Below are positions 17,679 to 26,434 of a stretch of DNA of 64,000 bases, one piece after another. The notes below the pieces were generated by a model. The model saw nothing but the letters and a program-made list of their open reading frames with translations, did no database searches and was not told where the DNA came from. Where the stretch lies: positions 2,108,001 through 2,172,000 of the forward strand of contig NZ_JARNTX010000001.1 in assembly GCF_029433095.1 (NCBI RefSeq). The letters run 5' to 3'. Source of the stretch: Hymenobacter sp. YC55. Lineage in GTDB: Bacteria; Bacteroidota; Bacteroidia; Cytophagales; Hymenobacteraceae. How positions within the stretch are numbered: position 1 is the first letter of the stretch; the number at the start of each line of letters is the position of its first letter. A program made the position numbers and the translations under genes.

Positions 17679-18254
17679 ATGCTTAATCATTCGATTCAAC
17701 CAACTCCCGCACTAACCCAAGCTCCGGTTTTGGAAACCGAGCGCCTGGTACTGCGTGGCTACCGGCCCGACGATCTAGCTGAGTTTGCGGCCATGCACCG
17801 GGACCCGAAATTCTACCGTTACCTGGGCGGCCAACCTATCTCGCGCGAGGAGTCGTGGCGGCGGATATTGACGCAGCAGGGACACTGGACGCTGATGGGC
17901 TTTGGGTACTGGGCAGTGGAAGAAAAGAGTACTGGCAAGTTCATCGGCTCGGTGGGCTTCGCTGATTTCAACCGGGACATAAAGCCTTCCATTAGCGGTG
18001 TGCCCGAAATTGGGTGGGTACTGGCGCCGCGCGTGCATGGCATGGGCTACGCCACTGAGGCCGTCCGGGCCGTGTTGGCCTGGGGCAACCGCCATTTCCA
18101 GACCAAGGAAACGGTCTGCATCATCGACTCGGACAACGTGCCTTCTCTGCGGGTGGCTCAAAAATTCGGCTACCAGGAAGTAGCCCGCACCACGTACAAG
18201 GAACAACCCATTGTCATCCTGGCCCGGCCGCAGGAGGCAGATACGCTAGGCTAG
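17679..18254 (+). CDS. GNAT family N-acetyltransferase, RimJ/RimL type
   Basis: A 191-residue acetyltransferase of the RimJ/RimL subgroup. It begins with the typical LETERLVLRGYRPDD segment (near residue 20), has the IGWVLAPRVHGMGYATEAV acetyl-CoA-binding stretch near residue 110, and DSDNVPSLRVAQKFGYQ near residue 150. The subgroup acetylates N-terminal residues of ribosomal or other proteins, or small molecules such as drugs; the substrate here is unknown. It converges on the esterase gene 25 bp downstream. Confidence 0.9.
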   Translation: MLNHSIQPTPALTQAPVLETERLVLRGYRPDDLAEFAAMHRDPKFYRYLGGQPISREESWRRILTQQGHWTLMGFGYWAVEEKSTGKFIGSVGFADFNRDIKPSISGVPEIGWVLAPRVHGMGYATEAVRAVLAWGNRHFQTKETVCIIDSDNVPSLRVAQKFGYQEVARTTYKEQPIVILARPQEADTLG

Positions 18255-18279
18255 TGCTTGGCTTGCGGCAGCCCACCGG

Positions 18280-19986
18280 TTATGGTTGCTGATATAGTCC
18301 CTCTAAACCCTCTATAAAGGAAGGAACTGCCGTTTCCATGTGGGTATAGCCGGGATAAATGGTCTGCTGCAGCTTTAGGGCAGGCAGTTGACTAGCGGAC
18401 AGCACTCCAACAAACGAATTGAAAGCAACTTTGGTGGCGGCACTTTCTGCGTTGTTGCCGTCTAGCTCCTGGCTACCCATGGTCAGGTAAAGAGTTTGCA
18501 CGTTTGGGTGGGCGGAAGCTTTGTGCGCGGCGGTAAATTCACGGCGTAAGTACTCGTTGCCGTAATACAAGGAGGGACTCGCCGCAACATAACGGGTGAA
18601 ATAGCAGGTGTCGGTTTGAAGTGCCTCTGCTAGGGCATACAGCACAAAGTAGCCCCCAAACGAATGCCCCATCAGGGTGCGGTTGTTGGCATCGGTTCGA
18701 TAGTTGTGGTCGAGGTAGGGAAGTAGCTCAGACTGGAAGAAGGACAAGAACTTCATGCCGCCCCCGGAAAGCGGCAGGCTGTCGGCGGGTGGGGCAGCCG
18801 GGTACAGGTAGTCCCGCTGACGCAAGGAATCCATTTGCAGCGCATCTTGGTAGCCAACGCCCACCAGGATTGGGGGCCTTGCGCTCTTGAGCTTTTTAGT
18901 TTCGCTGCGTACGATGTCGAAGTAGGCATTGGCATCGAGCACAAGCACGACGGGGTACCGGCGTTTCTTGTGAGCGGCGTAGCCTTTAGGGAGCTGCACA
19001 TACACAGAAAACGAGTCTTGCACGGCCTTGGAAAAAAGGCGGGCGGAAGGCGCGGTTTCCTGGTTCTCGGAATCGTCGGGGCGGCTGGCGCGGGTACTGT
19101 TCGGAACCAGGGCCGTTACGTAGAGCCGGTAATGATGCGGTGGCACGCGCCAATCTGTTTCGCGGCTGTTTCGGGCAAAGCTCTTGGTGGTTCCCCCGAG
19201 TTTTATTTCATAAGGAATTGAATAACGACTGTTACTGCTTGGGCTGAATTCCAAGCCAACGACGACGTCACCCTGCACATGGATAGCCTGTTTGGGTAGA
19301 ATAAGTTTGAGCCATCCTTCCTCAATGGCAACTCGCCGAACCACCGGCTTCGCTACTTCTGCCTTGGTAGGCTGGTCGCCATCGAAGGCATAGAAGCGTA
19401 CCGTAACGGTAGCACTATCGGGTTGAGAAGCCGCCAGATACAGATTCACGGAAGTTAGGGTCGCCACCGCCGAACCGAGCCGGATTACTTGAGCTATTTC
19501 AAATGGCTTGCCCGGTGCCATTGTGCCATCGGTGAAATGAAGTAAGGCTTTGTGGTTGGTGATGCCGAATTTCTTTTCCACCAACTTTTTGGTCGTCACC
19601 ATGACGGGGCTTAACGCCAGGGGTCTAGGTTTCAGGTAGAAATGCTGGGGCTTGCCAAAGGCGAGGCTGTTGGGGGCAACCTGCAAGTCGGAGTAGCCAA
19701 TTCTAGAAAAAACGAGGGTGTCTAGATGAGGTGGCGGCGGCAATTGCAGCGAAAAAGAGCCATCGGCCAGCGAGCGAGTGCTTTTAGCGGAACGTTTCAG
19801 CCGGATGGTGACGTCGGGCAACGGCTTTTTGCTGTCCAAGTCAAGCGTTATGCCAGTCAACGGAGTTTGGGCCTGGCTTGTGAAACTTGGCGCTCCTGTT
19901 AGTAGAAGCAGCAGCAAAGTTTTCGGTTGCACGCGGACAAGGCATAAACGCACAAACCAATTCAGGAGGCGTAGGTTCGGTGTCAT
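18280..19986 (-). CDS. Modular secreted esterase with N-terminal carboxypeptidase-like domain
   Basis: A 568-residue secreted protein in three parts. A signal peptide ends near residue 40 (FTSQAQT). A carboxypeptidase-regulatory-like beta domain follows (about 43-125, with GITLDLDSKKPLPDVTIRL). A middle beta-rich region (about 130-280) is unfamiliar. The C-terminal alpha/beta hydrolase (about 310-568) belongs to the esterase D / enterochelin-esterase-like family, with the nucleophile Ser442 in GHSFGG and a C-terminal His in GYTHME. It may cleave acyl esters of glycans or siderophores. I use Met at 19986, which starts the signal peptide; the frame is open 70 codons further up but that part looks non-coding and overlaps a terminator. 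Confidence 0.82.
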   Translation of the reverse strand: MTPNLRLLNWFVRLCLVRVQPKTLLLLLLTGAPSFTSQAQTPLTGITLDLDSKKPLPDVTIRLKRSAKSTRSLADGSFSLQLPPPPHLDTLVFSRIGYSDLQVAPNSLAFGKPQHFYLKPRPLALSPVMVTTKKLVEKKFGITNHKALLHFTDGTMAPGKPFEIAQVIRLGSAVATLTSVNLYLAASQPDSATVTVRFYAFDGDQPTKAEVAKPVVRRVAIEEGWLKLILPKQAIHVQGDVVVGLEFSPSSNSRYSIPYEIKLGGTTKSFARNSRETDWRVPPHHYRLYVTALVPNSTRASRPDDSENQETAPSARLFSKAVQDSFSVYVQLPKGYAAHKKRRYPVVLVLDANAYFDIVRSETKKLKSARPPILVGVGYQDALQMDSLRQRDYLYPAAPPADSLPLSGGGMKFLSFFQSELLPYLDHNYRTDANNRTLMGHSFGGYFVLYALAEALQTDTCYFTRYVAASPSLYYGNEYLRREFTAAHKASAHPNVQTLYLTMGSQELDGNNAESAATKVAFNSFVGVLSASQLPALKLQQTIYPGYTHMETAVPSFIEGLEGLYQQP

Positions 19987-20075
19987 AAGCAAGGCGCAGA
20001 TAGAGGCGAAACGGCCAGCCGGTTTGTAGCGCGGTGCGTTAGGCAACTCAAAAACCAGAGCTTCGGTGCGGCGAC

Positions 20076-20120
20076 AAAAAAAGGAGCCCCAACAACCAGC
20101 CGATGGTTGCAAGGAACTCC
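20076..20120 (-). terminator. Terminator after the NUDIX gene
   Basis: Read on the minus strand, a stem (outer GGAG/CTCC, inner CAACC/GGTTG) is followed by seven T residues (A-run at 20076-20082). It lies about 150 bp past the NUDIX stop and upstream of the esterase start. Confidence 0.55.
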
Positions 20121-20266
20121 CTGTAGCGGTAGACTGGCTGGTGTTTACGGCGCGGCTTGGTGCGCGCAATAAATGGGGTTGCTCTTCGAAAGCCAATAAC
20201 GCTTCAATGAACAGATACAGGCAGGCTAAATGGCAGCTGTGTTCACGCTCTTTTTGCTTGTAATTG

Positions 20267-20821
20267 CTAGTATCCTAGCTTGCGCAAAGCCAGCAAGCAC
20301 AGCGCAATAGAGCCCGACACGCGAATTTCACCGTTAAGAATCATGCCTTCCACTTGCGCCACGGGCACGCGGAGTACTTCTATATTTTCGGTTTCGTCGA
20401 GGTGCTGGGCGGCTACAAGCCGTGCGTTACGGGCCAGAAAGAAGTAGATGCGGTTGGTATCCTTGGTGGGGTTGTCGCTGACATCTATGAGCTGCTCCAT
20501 CTCGTCGGAAACGTAGCCGGTTTCTTCCAGTAGTTCACGCTTGGCAGCGTCGAGGGGAGAGGTTTCGCCTTCGTCTATCACGCCGCCGGGCACTTCAATC
20601 AGGATTTCACCGATGCCGTGCTTGTACTGTCGTACCATGATAACGTGCTGATCGTCGGTGATGGGAAACACCAGGGCCACGTTGGCCCGCACGCTCACAA
20701 AGTAGTCGTCGAGCTCCTGGCCCGTGGGGAGTTGCACATGGTCGCGGCGGAGCTTGTACCAGGGGTGATTGAATACCAGCTCGGATTTGAGCGTGGTCCA
20801 GGGCTTTATTTCTTTGGACAT
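20267..20821 (-). CDS. NUDIX hydrolase, ADP-ribose pyrophosphatase-like
   Basis: A 184-residue NUDIX protein. The Nudix box (GX5EX7REUXEEXGU) is complete at about residues 87-109: GGVIDEGETSPLDAAKRELL followed by EETGY. The N-terminal segment (WYKLRRDHVQLPTG, VSVRANVALVFPIT, VRQYKHGIGE) is like that of ADP-ribose and other nucleoside diphosphate sugar pyrophosphatases, which clear toxic nucleotide derivatives. I use Met at 20821 (MSKEIKPW). A -7-like TACCTTGC at 20845-20852 on the same strand lies upstream of it and would overlap the alternative start at 20848. Divergent from the aldo/keto reductase. Confidence 0.88.
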   Translation of the reverse strand: MSKEIKPWTTLKSELVFNHPWYKLRRDHVQLPTGQELDDYFVSVRANVALVFPITDDQHVIMVRQYKHGIGEILIEVPGGVIDEGETSPLDAAKRELLEETGYVSDEMEQLIDVSDNPTKDTNRIYFFLARNARLVAAQHLDETENIEVLRVPVAQVEGMILNGEIRVSGSIALCLLALRKLGY

Positions 20822-21020
20822 GGAAAGGTCGAAATGAGGAAGCGGCAAGGTAGCAAGGGAATCGGCTTTGGATAGTGCACTCCGCCGGACGCTGTAGCCC
20901 GAAATTCCACTGCGCCGCGGCGAGTTGAAGGCAGCCTCTCAACAGCGGTTCCTGTTCAACTGAAACCCCGAGCATTTTTTGCGGACAGGCCGGCTGCTCC
21001 GAATTTCGATTAGTGCCGTA

Positions 21021-21028
21021 TACATTCG
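21021..21028 (+). promoter_or_regulatory. -7-like box (TACATTCG) for the aldo/keto reductase
   Basis: One base from TAnnTTTG, 61 bp before the ATG at 21090, in the region divergent from the NUDIX gene. Confidence 0.35.
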
Positions 21029-21089
21029 CTCCACCGAAAGCGCCACATGGGGCGCAGCGGGATTCGCTTTTCACTCTTCTCCTTACTAT

Positions 21090-22076
21090 ATGCAGTATCG
21101 CAAACTTGGTAAAACTGGCTTTTCCGTTTCTGAAATCAGCTTAGGCACCTGGCAGGTGGGCGGCAAATGGGGCGAACCCTTTAGCCACCCTAACGCCGAT
21201 AAAATTCTGAATGCAGCCGTCGATGGTGGCATCAACTTCATTGACACCGCCGACGTGTACGGCGACGGCGAAAGCGAAAAGGCCGTGGGCCGGCTGGTGC
21301 GCAGCCGTTCCGAGCAGATTTACGTGGCCACCAAATGCGGGCGCCAGCTCCAGCCCCACGTCAACGAAGCGTACACGCCGGAGGCCATGCGCAAGTTTGT
21401 GGAAGCCAGCTTACGCAACATGCAGCTCGAAACCTTGGATTTAATCCAGCTGCACTGCCCGCCCACCGAGGTATACTACCGCCCGGAAATCTTCGAGGTG
21501 TTCGACCGGCTCAAAGAGGAAGGCAAAATTCAGAACCTCGGCGTGAGCGTGGAGAAAGTAGAAGAAGGCCTCAAAGCCATTGAGTACCCCAACGTCACCA
21601 CGCTGCAGCTCATCTTCAACATGTTCCGCCAGCGGCCCACAGAGTTGCTGTTCAAAGAAGCCCAGCGCCGCGACGTGGGCCTGATTGTGCGGGTGCCGCT
21701 GGCCAGCGGACTGCTGACCGGTAAGTTTTCGGCCGACACCAGCTTCGCCCCGGAAGACCACCGCAACTTCAACCGCCAGGGCGAAGCCTTCGACAAAGGC
21801 GAAACCTTCTCGGGCGTCGACTATAATACTGGCCTGGAAGCCGTGGAGGAAATCAAGCAGCTATTCCCCGACCAGCCCAACCTAGCGCCCGTGGCGTTGC
21901 GGTGGGTGCTGATGTTTAAGGAAGTGAGCTGCGTAATTCCCGGCGCCTCCAAGCCCGAGCAACTCACCTCTAACTTGCAAGCGGCCGAGCTGCCCGCCCT
22001 TTCCAACGAGCAAATGCAGCAAGTACAAGCCATCTACGACCGCAAAATCAAGCCGCAGGTGCACCAGATCTGGTAA
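21090..22076 (+). CDS. Aldo/keto reductase
   Basis: A 328-residue NAD(P)H-dependent aldo/keto reductase of the YghZ/Tas-like subgroup. It starts MQYRKLGKTGFSVSEISLGT. The catalytic tetrad is visible: Asp in FIDTADVYG, the Tyr of the same motif, Lys in YVATKCGRQ, and His in IQLHCPP. The C-terminal cofactor-binding part has CVIPGASKPEQL. The substrate is unknown. The start at 21090 fits the family; the frame is open 37 codons upstream, but that part is not conserved-looking and contains the promoter region. A long perfect hairpin separates it from the convergent ABC permease gene. Confidence 0.92.
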   Translation: MQYRKLGKTGFSVSEISLGTWQVGGKWGEPFSHPNADKILNAAVDGGINFIDTADVYGDGESEKAVGRLVRSRSEQIYVATKCGRQLQPHVNEAYTPEAMRKFVEASLRNMQLETLDLIQLHCPPTEVYYRPEIFEVFDRLKEEGKIQNLGVSVEKVEEGLKAIEYPNVTTLQLIFNMFRQRPTELLFKEAQRRDVGLIVRVPLASGLLTGKFSADTSFAPEDHRNFNRQGEAFDKGETFSGVDYNTGLEAVEEIKQLFPDQPNLAPVALRWVLMFKEVSCVIPGASKPEQLTSNLQAAELPALSNEQMQQVQAIYDRKIKPQVHQIW

Positions 22077-22091
22077 GCCACGGCAATAGCT

Positions 22092-22157
22092 AAAAGAGCC
22101 AGCCCCGGTTTGATCTGAATCGTTACGGATTCAAATCAAACCGGGGCTGGCTCTTTT
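22092..22157. terminator. Bidirectional terminator, 23-bp perfect stem
   Basis: Arms at 22092-22114 and 22135-22157 are perfect inverted repeats (AAAAGAGCC... / ...GGCTCTTTT), with a nested TGAATC/GATTCA stem in the loop. A-rich and T-rich ends make it work in both directions for the convergent genes. Confidence 0.9.
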
Positions 22158-22171
22158 AGGTGTGTTAAAGA

Positions 22172-24739
22172 TTAGGCCTCGCCGCGCAACACTTCCAAAG
22201 GCGGGCGCGTCAGCACGTCGCGGCTGTTGAAGAGGCCGATGAGGGCCGTTAGAGTGGTAGTGACAACGGCCAAGACGAGCAGCGGACCCATTGTGGGTAA
22301 GAACGGCACTTCAAACAAGAAGAAGGCCAGTACCCAGGCGGCGCCCACGGCCAGTACCAGGCCTGCCACCGCGGCCAGCAGTCCAAGCAAGGCATATTCT
22401 ACCAGCGTGATGCGCAGAATCTGGCGCCGGCTGGCCCCGAGCGTGCGGAGCAGTACGCTTTCCTGCACCCGTTGGTAGCGGCTCACTATCACGGAGCTGA
22501 CTACCACCACCAGCCCCGTGGCAATGCTGAAGAAGGCCATAAAGCGGATAACGAACGAGATTTTGCTGAGAATGTCGTCCAGCGTTTGCAAGACCAACCC
22601 GAGGTCGATGGCCGAGACGTTGGGAAACTTCAGTACCAGTTCTCGCTGCACCGCGGCCAGCACGTTGTTGTCGGGCACGCGCGTCATCAAAACCACAAAC
22701 TGCGGGGCAGGTTCCAACACGCCGGCCGGGAAAACAATCTGGAAATTGGTTTGCACCCGGGTCCAGTCCACGGTGCGGGTGCCGCCGATGATGGTGTTGA
22801 GCGGCGCGCCCTGCACGTTGAAGGTAAGCGTATCGCCGAGCTTGACTTGCAGGCGGCGCAGAAAGTCGGAGTCCACCGAAATCCGGGGCGTGCCGTCGGG
22901 TGGCAGATAAGGCGCAAGGCCTTGGTCGAGCTTTTCCGAGCTAATAAGCTTGTTGCGGTACGTAACGCGGTATTCACGGGTGAGCCCACCGCGGCTGCGG
23001 CCGCTGGTCGTGTCCTTTTTGAGTTCGGCCGTGGATTGACCGTTGATGGCCGCGAGCCGCATCGTCACGACGGGCACTTGCTGCAGAATGGGCAAGCGGC
23101 GGCTGGTAAGCACTTGCGCGACGCCTGCCCGCTGTTCGGGCTGAATATCGAAGAGCACCATGTTGGGCTGCCCGTCGCTGGCCGATACCTGCACGCGGCT
23201 CAGCAGCAAGCCTTGCAGCAACGAGAGCGTGGCCATCAAGAACACCCCCAGCCCAATCGAGACGGTGAGCAGCAACGTTTGGTTGTTGGGCCGATACAAG
23301 TTGGCCAGGCCCTGCCGCCACACGTAGCTCCAGGAAGTAGGGTAGTAGCGCCTTACCAATAAGCGCAAGCCTTGGCCTAAGCCCGCCAACACGAAAAACG
23401 TGACCAGCAGCCCACCCGCAAAGCCGAGCGCCTGCTTCCATTCGCGGGTTTGCAGGTAGGCAAAGCCCGTAATAAAGACGATAATTAAGCCGTACACCAC
23501 GATGCGCAGCGGGTCGGGTTTGGCGGTGTCTTCCTCGTAAGCCGCTCGTAGGGTGCGCAGCGGCGACACCCGCCGGATGCTGAGCAGCGGCAGCAGGGCA
23601 AACAGCACGGCCACGAGCACGCCCGTCAGAAGGCCCTGCGCCACAGCCGGCCACGACACGGCTACGTTCACCGTAACGGGCAGAAACCCTTCAAACAGCC
23701 GGGGCAGCAGTAGTTGCACGGCCGTACCCAACGCAGCACCTATTGAAGCGCCCACCAAGCCCATGGCGGCAATCTGCACCAGATAAATCAGCATGGCCTG
23801 GCTGCCGCTGGCTCCCAAACACCGTAATACGGCCACCGAGGCCACTTTCTCGCGCACATACAAGCTTACGGCGCTGGCTACGCCCACGCACCCCAACAGC
23901 AGCGCCACAAACGCTACCAAGTTCAGAAACCGGGTAAGGTCCGTGAACGAGCGGCCGGTCTGGCGCTTGCGCTCCGTCACGGTGTCGGAGTTGATATTCA
24001 CCTTGTCAAGGCGCTTTTCCAGGGTCTTGACAATGGCATCAACATCGGTGCCGGGCGCAAACTGATAATAGGTACGGTACTGCACCCGGCTGCCCCGTTG
24101 TAGCAAACCGGTTTCGGGTAGATACTGGCCGGGAATAAACACCGTAGGCGCCACGGCCGCACTAAAGCCCGACTGGCCCGGCGTTTTGCGCACCCGCCCC
24201 GCAATCCGAAACGTGAGCTTCCCCACCCGAATAGAGTCGCCGGGCTTGGCCGCAAACTGCACCAGCAGCGCATCATCGACCAGCGCTACCCGCTCGCGCG
24301 AGGTCATAGATTGACGGAAGGTGGCCACCGCAGTAGTCGGCTCCGTAAGCCACTCCCCGTAGTAAGGAAAGCTGCCGGTTAGTCCTTTGATCTGCGCCAG
24401 GCGGACGCCTTGGCCTTTCGGAAACTGAATCAGCGAAGCAAACGCTACTTCGTCGCTTCGGTCGCGGCCGAGCTGGCGCAAGGTAGGGGCCAGTGTCGAA
24501 TCGAAGGGCTGGCTGCCGGAAAGCACCAAGTCGGCCCCGACCAACTCGCGGGCTTGCTCGTCGATGCTGCGCGCGAGGTTGTCGCCGAAGCCCCGGATGC
24601 CCACCAGCGCGGCAATGCCAAGCACAATGGCCGACACAAACAGTACCAACCGTCCACGGCTGCGGCGGCTGTCGCGCCAGGCCATGCGCCACAGCCAGCC
24701 CAAGCCCGGCCGGGCAGAAGGAAGTGGGCTATTACTCAT
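22172..24739 (-). CDS. ABC transporter permease, YbbP/FtsX family
   Basis: An 855-residue membrane protein of the FtsX-like permease family in its long YbbP form. It has an N-terminal membrane helix (about 24-45), a large periplasmic region, a first FtsX core near 250-400, a central helix pair near 410-450, a second periplasmic region and a second FtsX core at 720-855. It forms an exporter or mechanotransmission machine with the ATPase encoded immediately upstream; start and stop overlap by 4 bp (ATGA). With a TesA-like gene divergent on the other side, the set matches the E. coli tesA-ybbA-ybbP arrangement. The transported substrate is not known. Confidence 0.9.
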   Translation of the reverse strand: MSNSPLPSARPGLGWLWRMAWRDSRRSRGRLVLFVSAIVLGIAALVGIRGFGDNLARSIDEQARELVGADLVLSGSQPFDSTLAPTLRQLGRDRSDEVAFASLIQFPKGQGVRLAQIKGLTGSFPYYGEWLTEPTTAVATFRQSMTSRERVALVDDALLVQFAAKPGDSIRVGKLTFRIAGRVRKTPGQSGFSAAVAPTVFIPGQYLPETGLLQRGSRVQYRTYYQFAPGTDVDAIVKTLEKRLDKVNINSDTVTERKRQTGRSFTDLTRFLNLVAFVALLLGCVGVASAVSLYVREKVASVAVLRCLGASGSQAMLIYLVQIAAMGLVGASIGAALGTAVQLLLPRLFEGFLPVTVNVAVSWPAVAQGLLTGVLVAVLFALLPLLSIRRVSPLRTLRAAYEEDTAKPDPLRIVVYGLIIVFITGFAYLQTREWKQALGFAGGLLVTFFVLAGLGQGLRLLVRRYYPTSWSYVWRQGLANLYRPNNQTLLLTVSIGLGVFLMATLSLLQGLLLSRVQVSASDGQPNMVLFDIQPEQRAGVAQVLTSRRLPILQQVPVVTMRLAAINGQSTAELKKDTTSGRSRGGLTREYRVTYRNKLISSEKLDQGLAPYLPPDGTPRISVDSDFLRRLQVKLGDTLTFNVQGAPLNTIIGGTRTVDWTRVQTNFQIVFPAGVLEPAPQFVVLMTRVPDNNVLAAVQRELVLKFPNVSAIDLGLVLQTLDDILSKISFVIRFMAFFSIATGLVVVVSSVIVSRYQRVQESVLLRTLGASRRQILRITLVEYALLGLLAAVAGLVLAVGAAWVLAFFLFEVPFLPTMGPLLVLAVVTTTLTALIGLFNSRDVLTRPPLEVLRGEA

Positions 24740-25437
24740 AGGGCCGAAGAAGAAACAGTAGCCGCGGCCGTGCGCGTATCCGAAAGCATGGCGCCGCCTT
24801 TGATGCGCACAATGCGCTGCGTACGCGCCGCTAGCTCCAGGTCGTGGGTGACGAGGACGAGCGTGGTGCCGGCTTCGCGGTTGAGTTCAAATAGCAGCTC
24901 AACCACCCGGGCACTGGTGTCGGCATCGAGGTTGCCGGTGGGTTCGTCGGCAAACAGAATCTTGGGGCGGTTCACAAACGCCCGCGCCAGCGAAATGCGC
25001 TGTTGTTCCCCACCCGACAACTGCGTGGGGTAGTGGTGGCCGCGCCCGCCCAAACCCACCCGCTCCAGAAGTTCCTGTGCGGTTTTGGTGCCGTTGCGCA
25101 CGCCCCGAAGCTCCAGCGGTACCAGCACGTTTTCGAGGGCGGTGAGGGTGGGTAGGAGCTGGAAGTTTTGGAAGATGAAGCCGACGTGCTCGTTGCGCAC
25201 GGCCGCCCGCTGGTCTTCATTCAGGTTGTCGAGTTGAATGTTGTTTAGCCACACGCTGCCCGAGCTAGCCCGGTCTAGCCCCGCGCACAAACCCAATAAG
25301 GTGGTTTTGCCGCTGCCTGAAGGCCCCACAATGGCGAAGGTGTCCTGCGCCTGCAGCTCGAAGCTCACGGATTCAAGCACGGTCAGCGTCCGGCCGCCGC
25401 TGGTATAGGATTTGGTTAGGTTTTCTACTTTAAGCAC
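24736..25437 (-). CDS. ABC transporter ATP-binding protein, YbbA/LolD type
   Basis: The 233-residue ATPase has all ABC motifs: Walker A GPSGSGKTT near residue 37, the signature LSGGEQQR near residue 139, Walker B ILFADEP near residue 160 and the switch His in LVTHD near residue 193. It is of the MacB/LolD/YbbA subgroup that partners FtsX-type permeases. No ATG fits: the frame begins with TTG at 25443 or GTG at 25437. I prefer GTG, giving MLKVENLTKSY, as is usual in the family. It overlaps the permease start by 4 bp. Confidence 0.9.
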   Translation of the reverse strand: MLKVENLTKSYTSGGRTLTVLESVSFELQAQDTFAIVGPSGSGKTTLLGLCAGLDRASSGSVWLNNIQLDNLNEDQRAAVRNEHVGFIFQNFQLLPTLTALENVLVPLELRGVRNGTKTAQELLERVGLGGRGHHYPTQLSGGEQQRISLARAFVNRPKILFADEPTGNLDADTSARVVELLFELNREAGTTLVLVTHDLELAARTQRIVRIKGGAMLSDTRTAAATVSSSAL

Positions 25438-25615
25438 AAACAAGCAAGTTGCGCCCGCCGGTTTTCAGCGGGAATGAAGAATCAGGAATAGAAGGAATGT
25501 GGGAACAACTACTACTTTTTTAGTAAGACACTCCGTTCACAAGGCTATTGACGAATTAACTCGTGCAATACTTTCCCTTGTTACGTACAGACCAAACAAA
25601 GTAGCTTCGTCCCTC

Positions 25616-26323
25616 ATGAAACCTGTCCTGTCCTTGTTTAGTTGCTGTCTGCTGTTGCTAGCCGGCTGCAACTCCGAGCCCAAAACTGCCGAAGCCCCTG
25701 CCAGCGCGGCCACGCCACCCACTACGGCCGCTGCGCCCGCACCAGCCGGCAAGCAAACCATCTTGTTTTTCGGCAACAGCCTCACCGCTGGCTACGGCGT
25801 AGACCCCGAAGAAGCCTTCCCCGCCCTGATTGGGCAGAAGATTGACTCGGCTGGCCTCGGCTATACGGTCGTCAATGCCGGCTTAAGCGGCGAAACCACC
25901 GCCGGGGGGCGCAGCCGCGTCGGGTGGGTGTTGCGCCAGCCCGTCTCGATATTCGTGCTGGAGTTAGGCGGCAACGACGGCCTGCGCGGCCTGCCCCTCA
26001 CCGACACGCGCAAAAACCTGCAAGCCATAATCGACACGGTGCGCCGCCGTAGTCCGCAAACGCGCATTGTGTTGGCTGGCATGCAGATTCCGCCCAACCT
26101 CGGCGCCGACTATGCCACCCAGTTTAAAGCCCTCTACGGCGAGCTAGCCCGCAAAAACCAGTTGGTGTTGATTCCCTTCCTACTGGAAGGAGTCGGCGGC
26201 GTAGCCAAACTCAATCAGCAGGACGGCATTCACCCCACCGCAGCCGGCCACCGCCTCGTGGCCCGTACCATCTGGCCCATTTTGCAGCCGCTGCTTCAGC
26301 AGCCGACGCAGGCTAGTAGATAA
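25616..26323 (+). CDS. TesA-like SGNH arylesterase/thioesterase lipoprotein
   Basis: A 235-residue SGNH hydrolase. The signal peptide ends in the lipobox LLAGC, so it is probably a lipoprotein facing the periplasm. Block I FFGNSLTAGYG (nucleophile Ser near residue 60), block III GGNDGLRGL near 120 and block V DGIHPTAAGH near 205 supply the Ser-Gly-Asn-His set. TesA homologs hydrolyse acyl esters or acyl-CoA and lysophospholipids. It is divergent from the ybbA-ybbP pair, as in E. coli. I use ATG 25616, which starts the signal sequence; the frame opens 39 codons earlier. Confidence 0.92.
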   Translation: MKPVLSLFSCCLLLLAGCNSEPKTAEAPASAATPPTTAAAPAPAGKQTILFFGNSLTAGYGVDPEEAFPALIGQKIDSAGLGYTVVNAGLSGETTAGGRSRVGWVLRQPVSIFVLELGGNDGLRGLPLTDTRKNLQAIIDTVRRRSPQTRIVLAGMQIPPNLGADYATQFKALYGELARKNQLVLIPFLLEGVGGVAKLNQQDGIHPTAAGHRLVARTIWPILQPLLQQPTQASR

Positions 26324-26334
26324 CAAGGCAAATA

Positions 26335-26409
26335 CACACCAAGCGGCGCGAGTAACCTGAACGAAAGCCTTTGTTAGCTTAATCCAGATTGCTCGCGCCG
26401 CTTGGTGTG
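26335..26409. repeat. 18-bp perfect inverted repeat between convergent genes
   Basis: CACACCAAGCGGCGCGAG (26335-26352) and its exact complement (26392-26409) enclose a 39-nt loop with a weaker internal stem (AACGAAAG/CTTTGTT). It is GC-rich and has no T-run, so it is not a classical intrinsic terminator. It may stop transcription from both sides or protect transcript ends. Confidence 0.6.
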
Positions 26410-26434
26410 ACTAGCCCAGTTGGAGCTTGTGAAG

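Noticed and set aside
22472..23362. 296-codon plus-strand frame inside the ABC permease gene
   Set aside because: It is antisense to a well-supported FtsX-type permease and has the His/Gln-rich, helix-poor make-up of an artefact frame.
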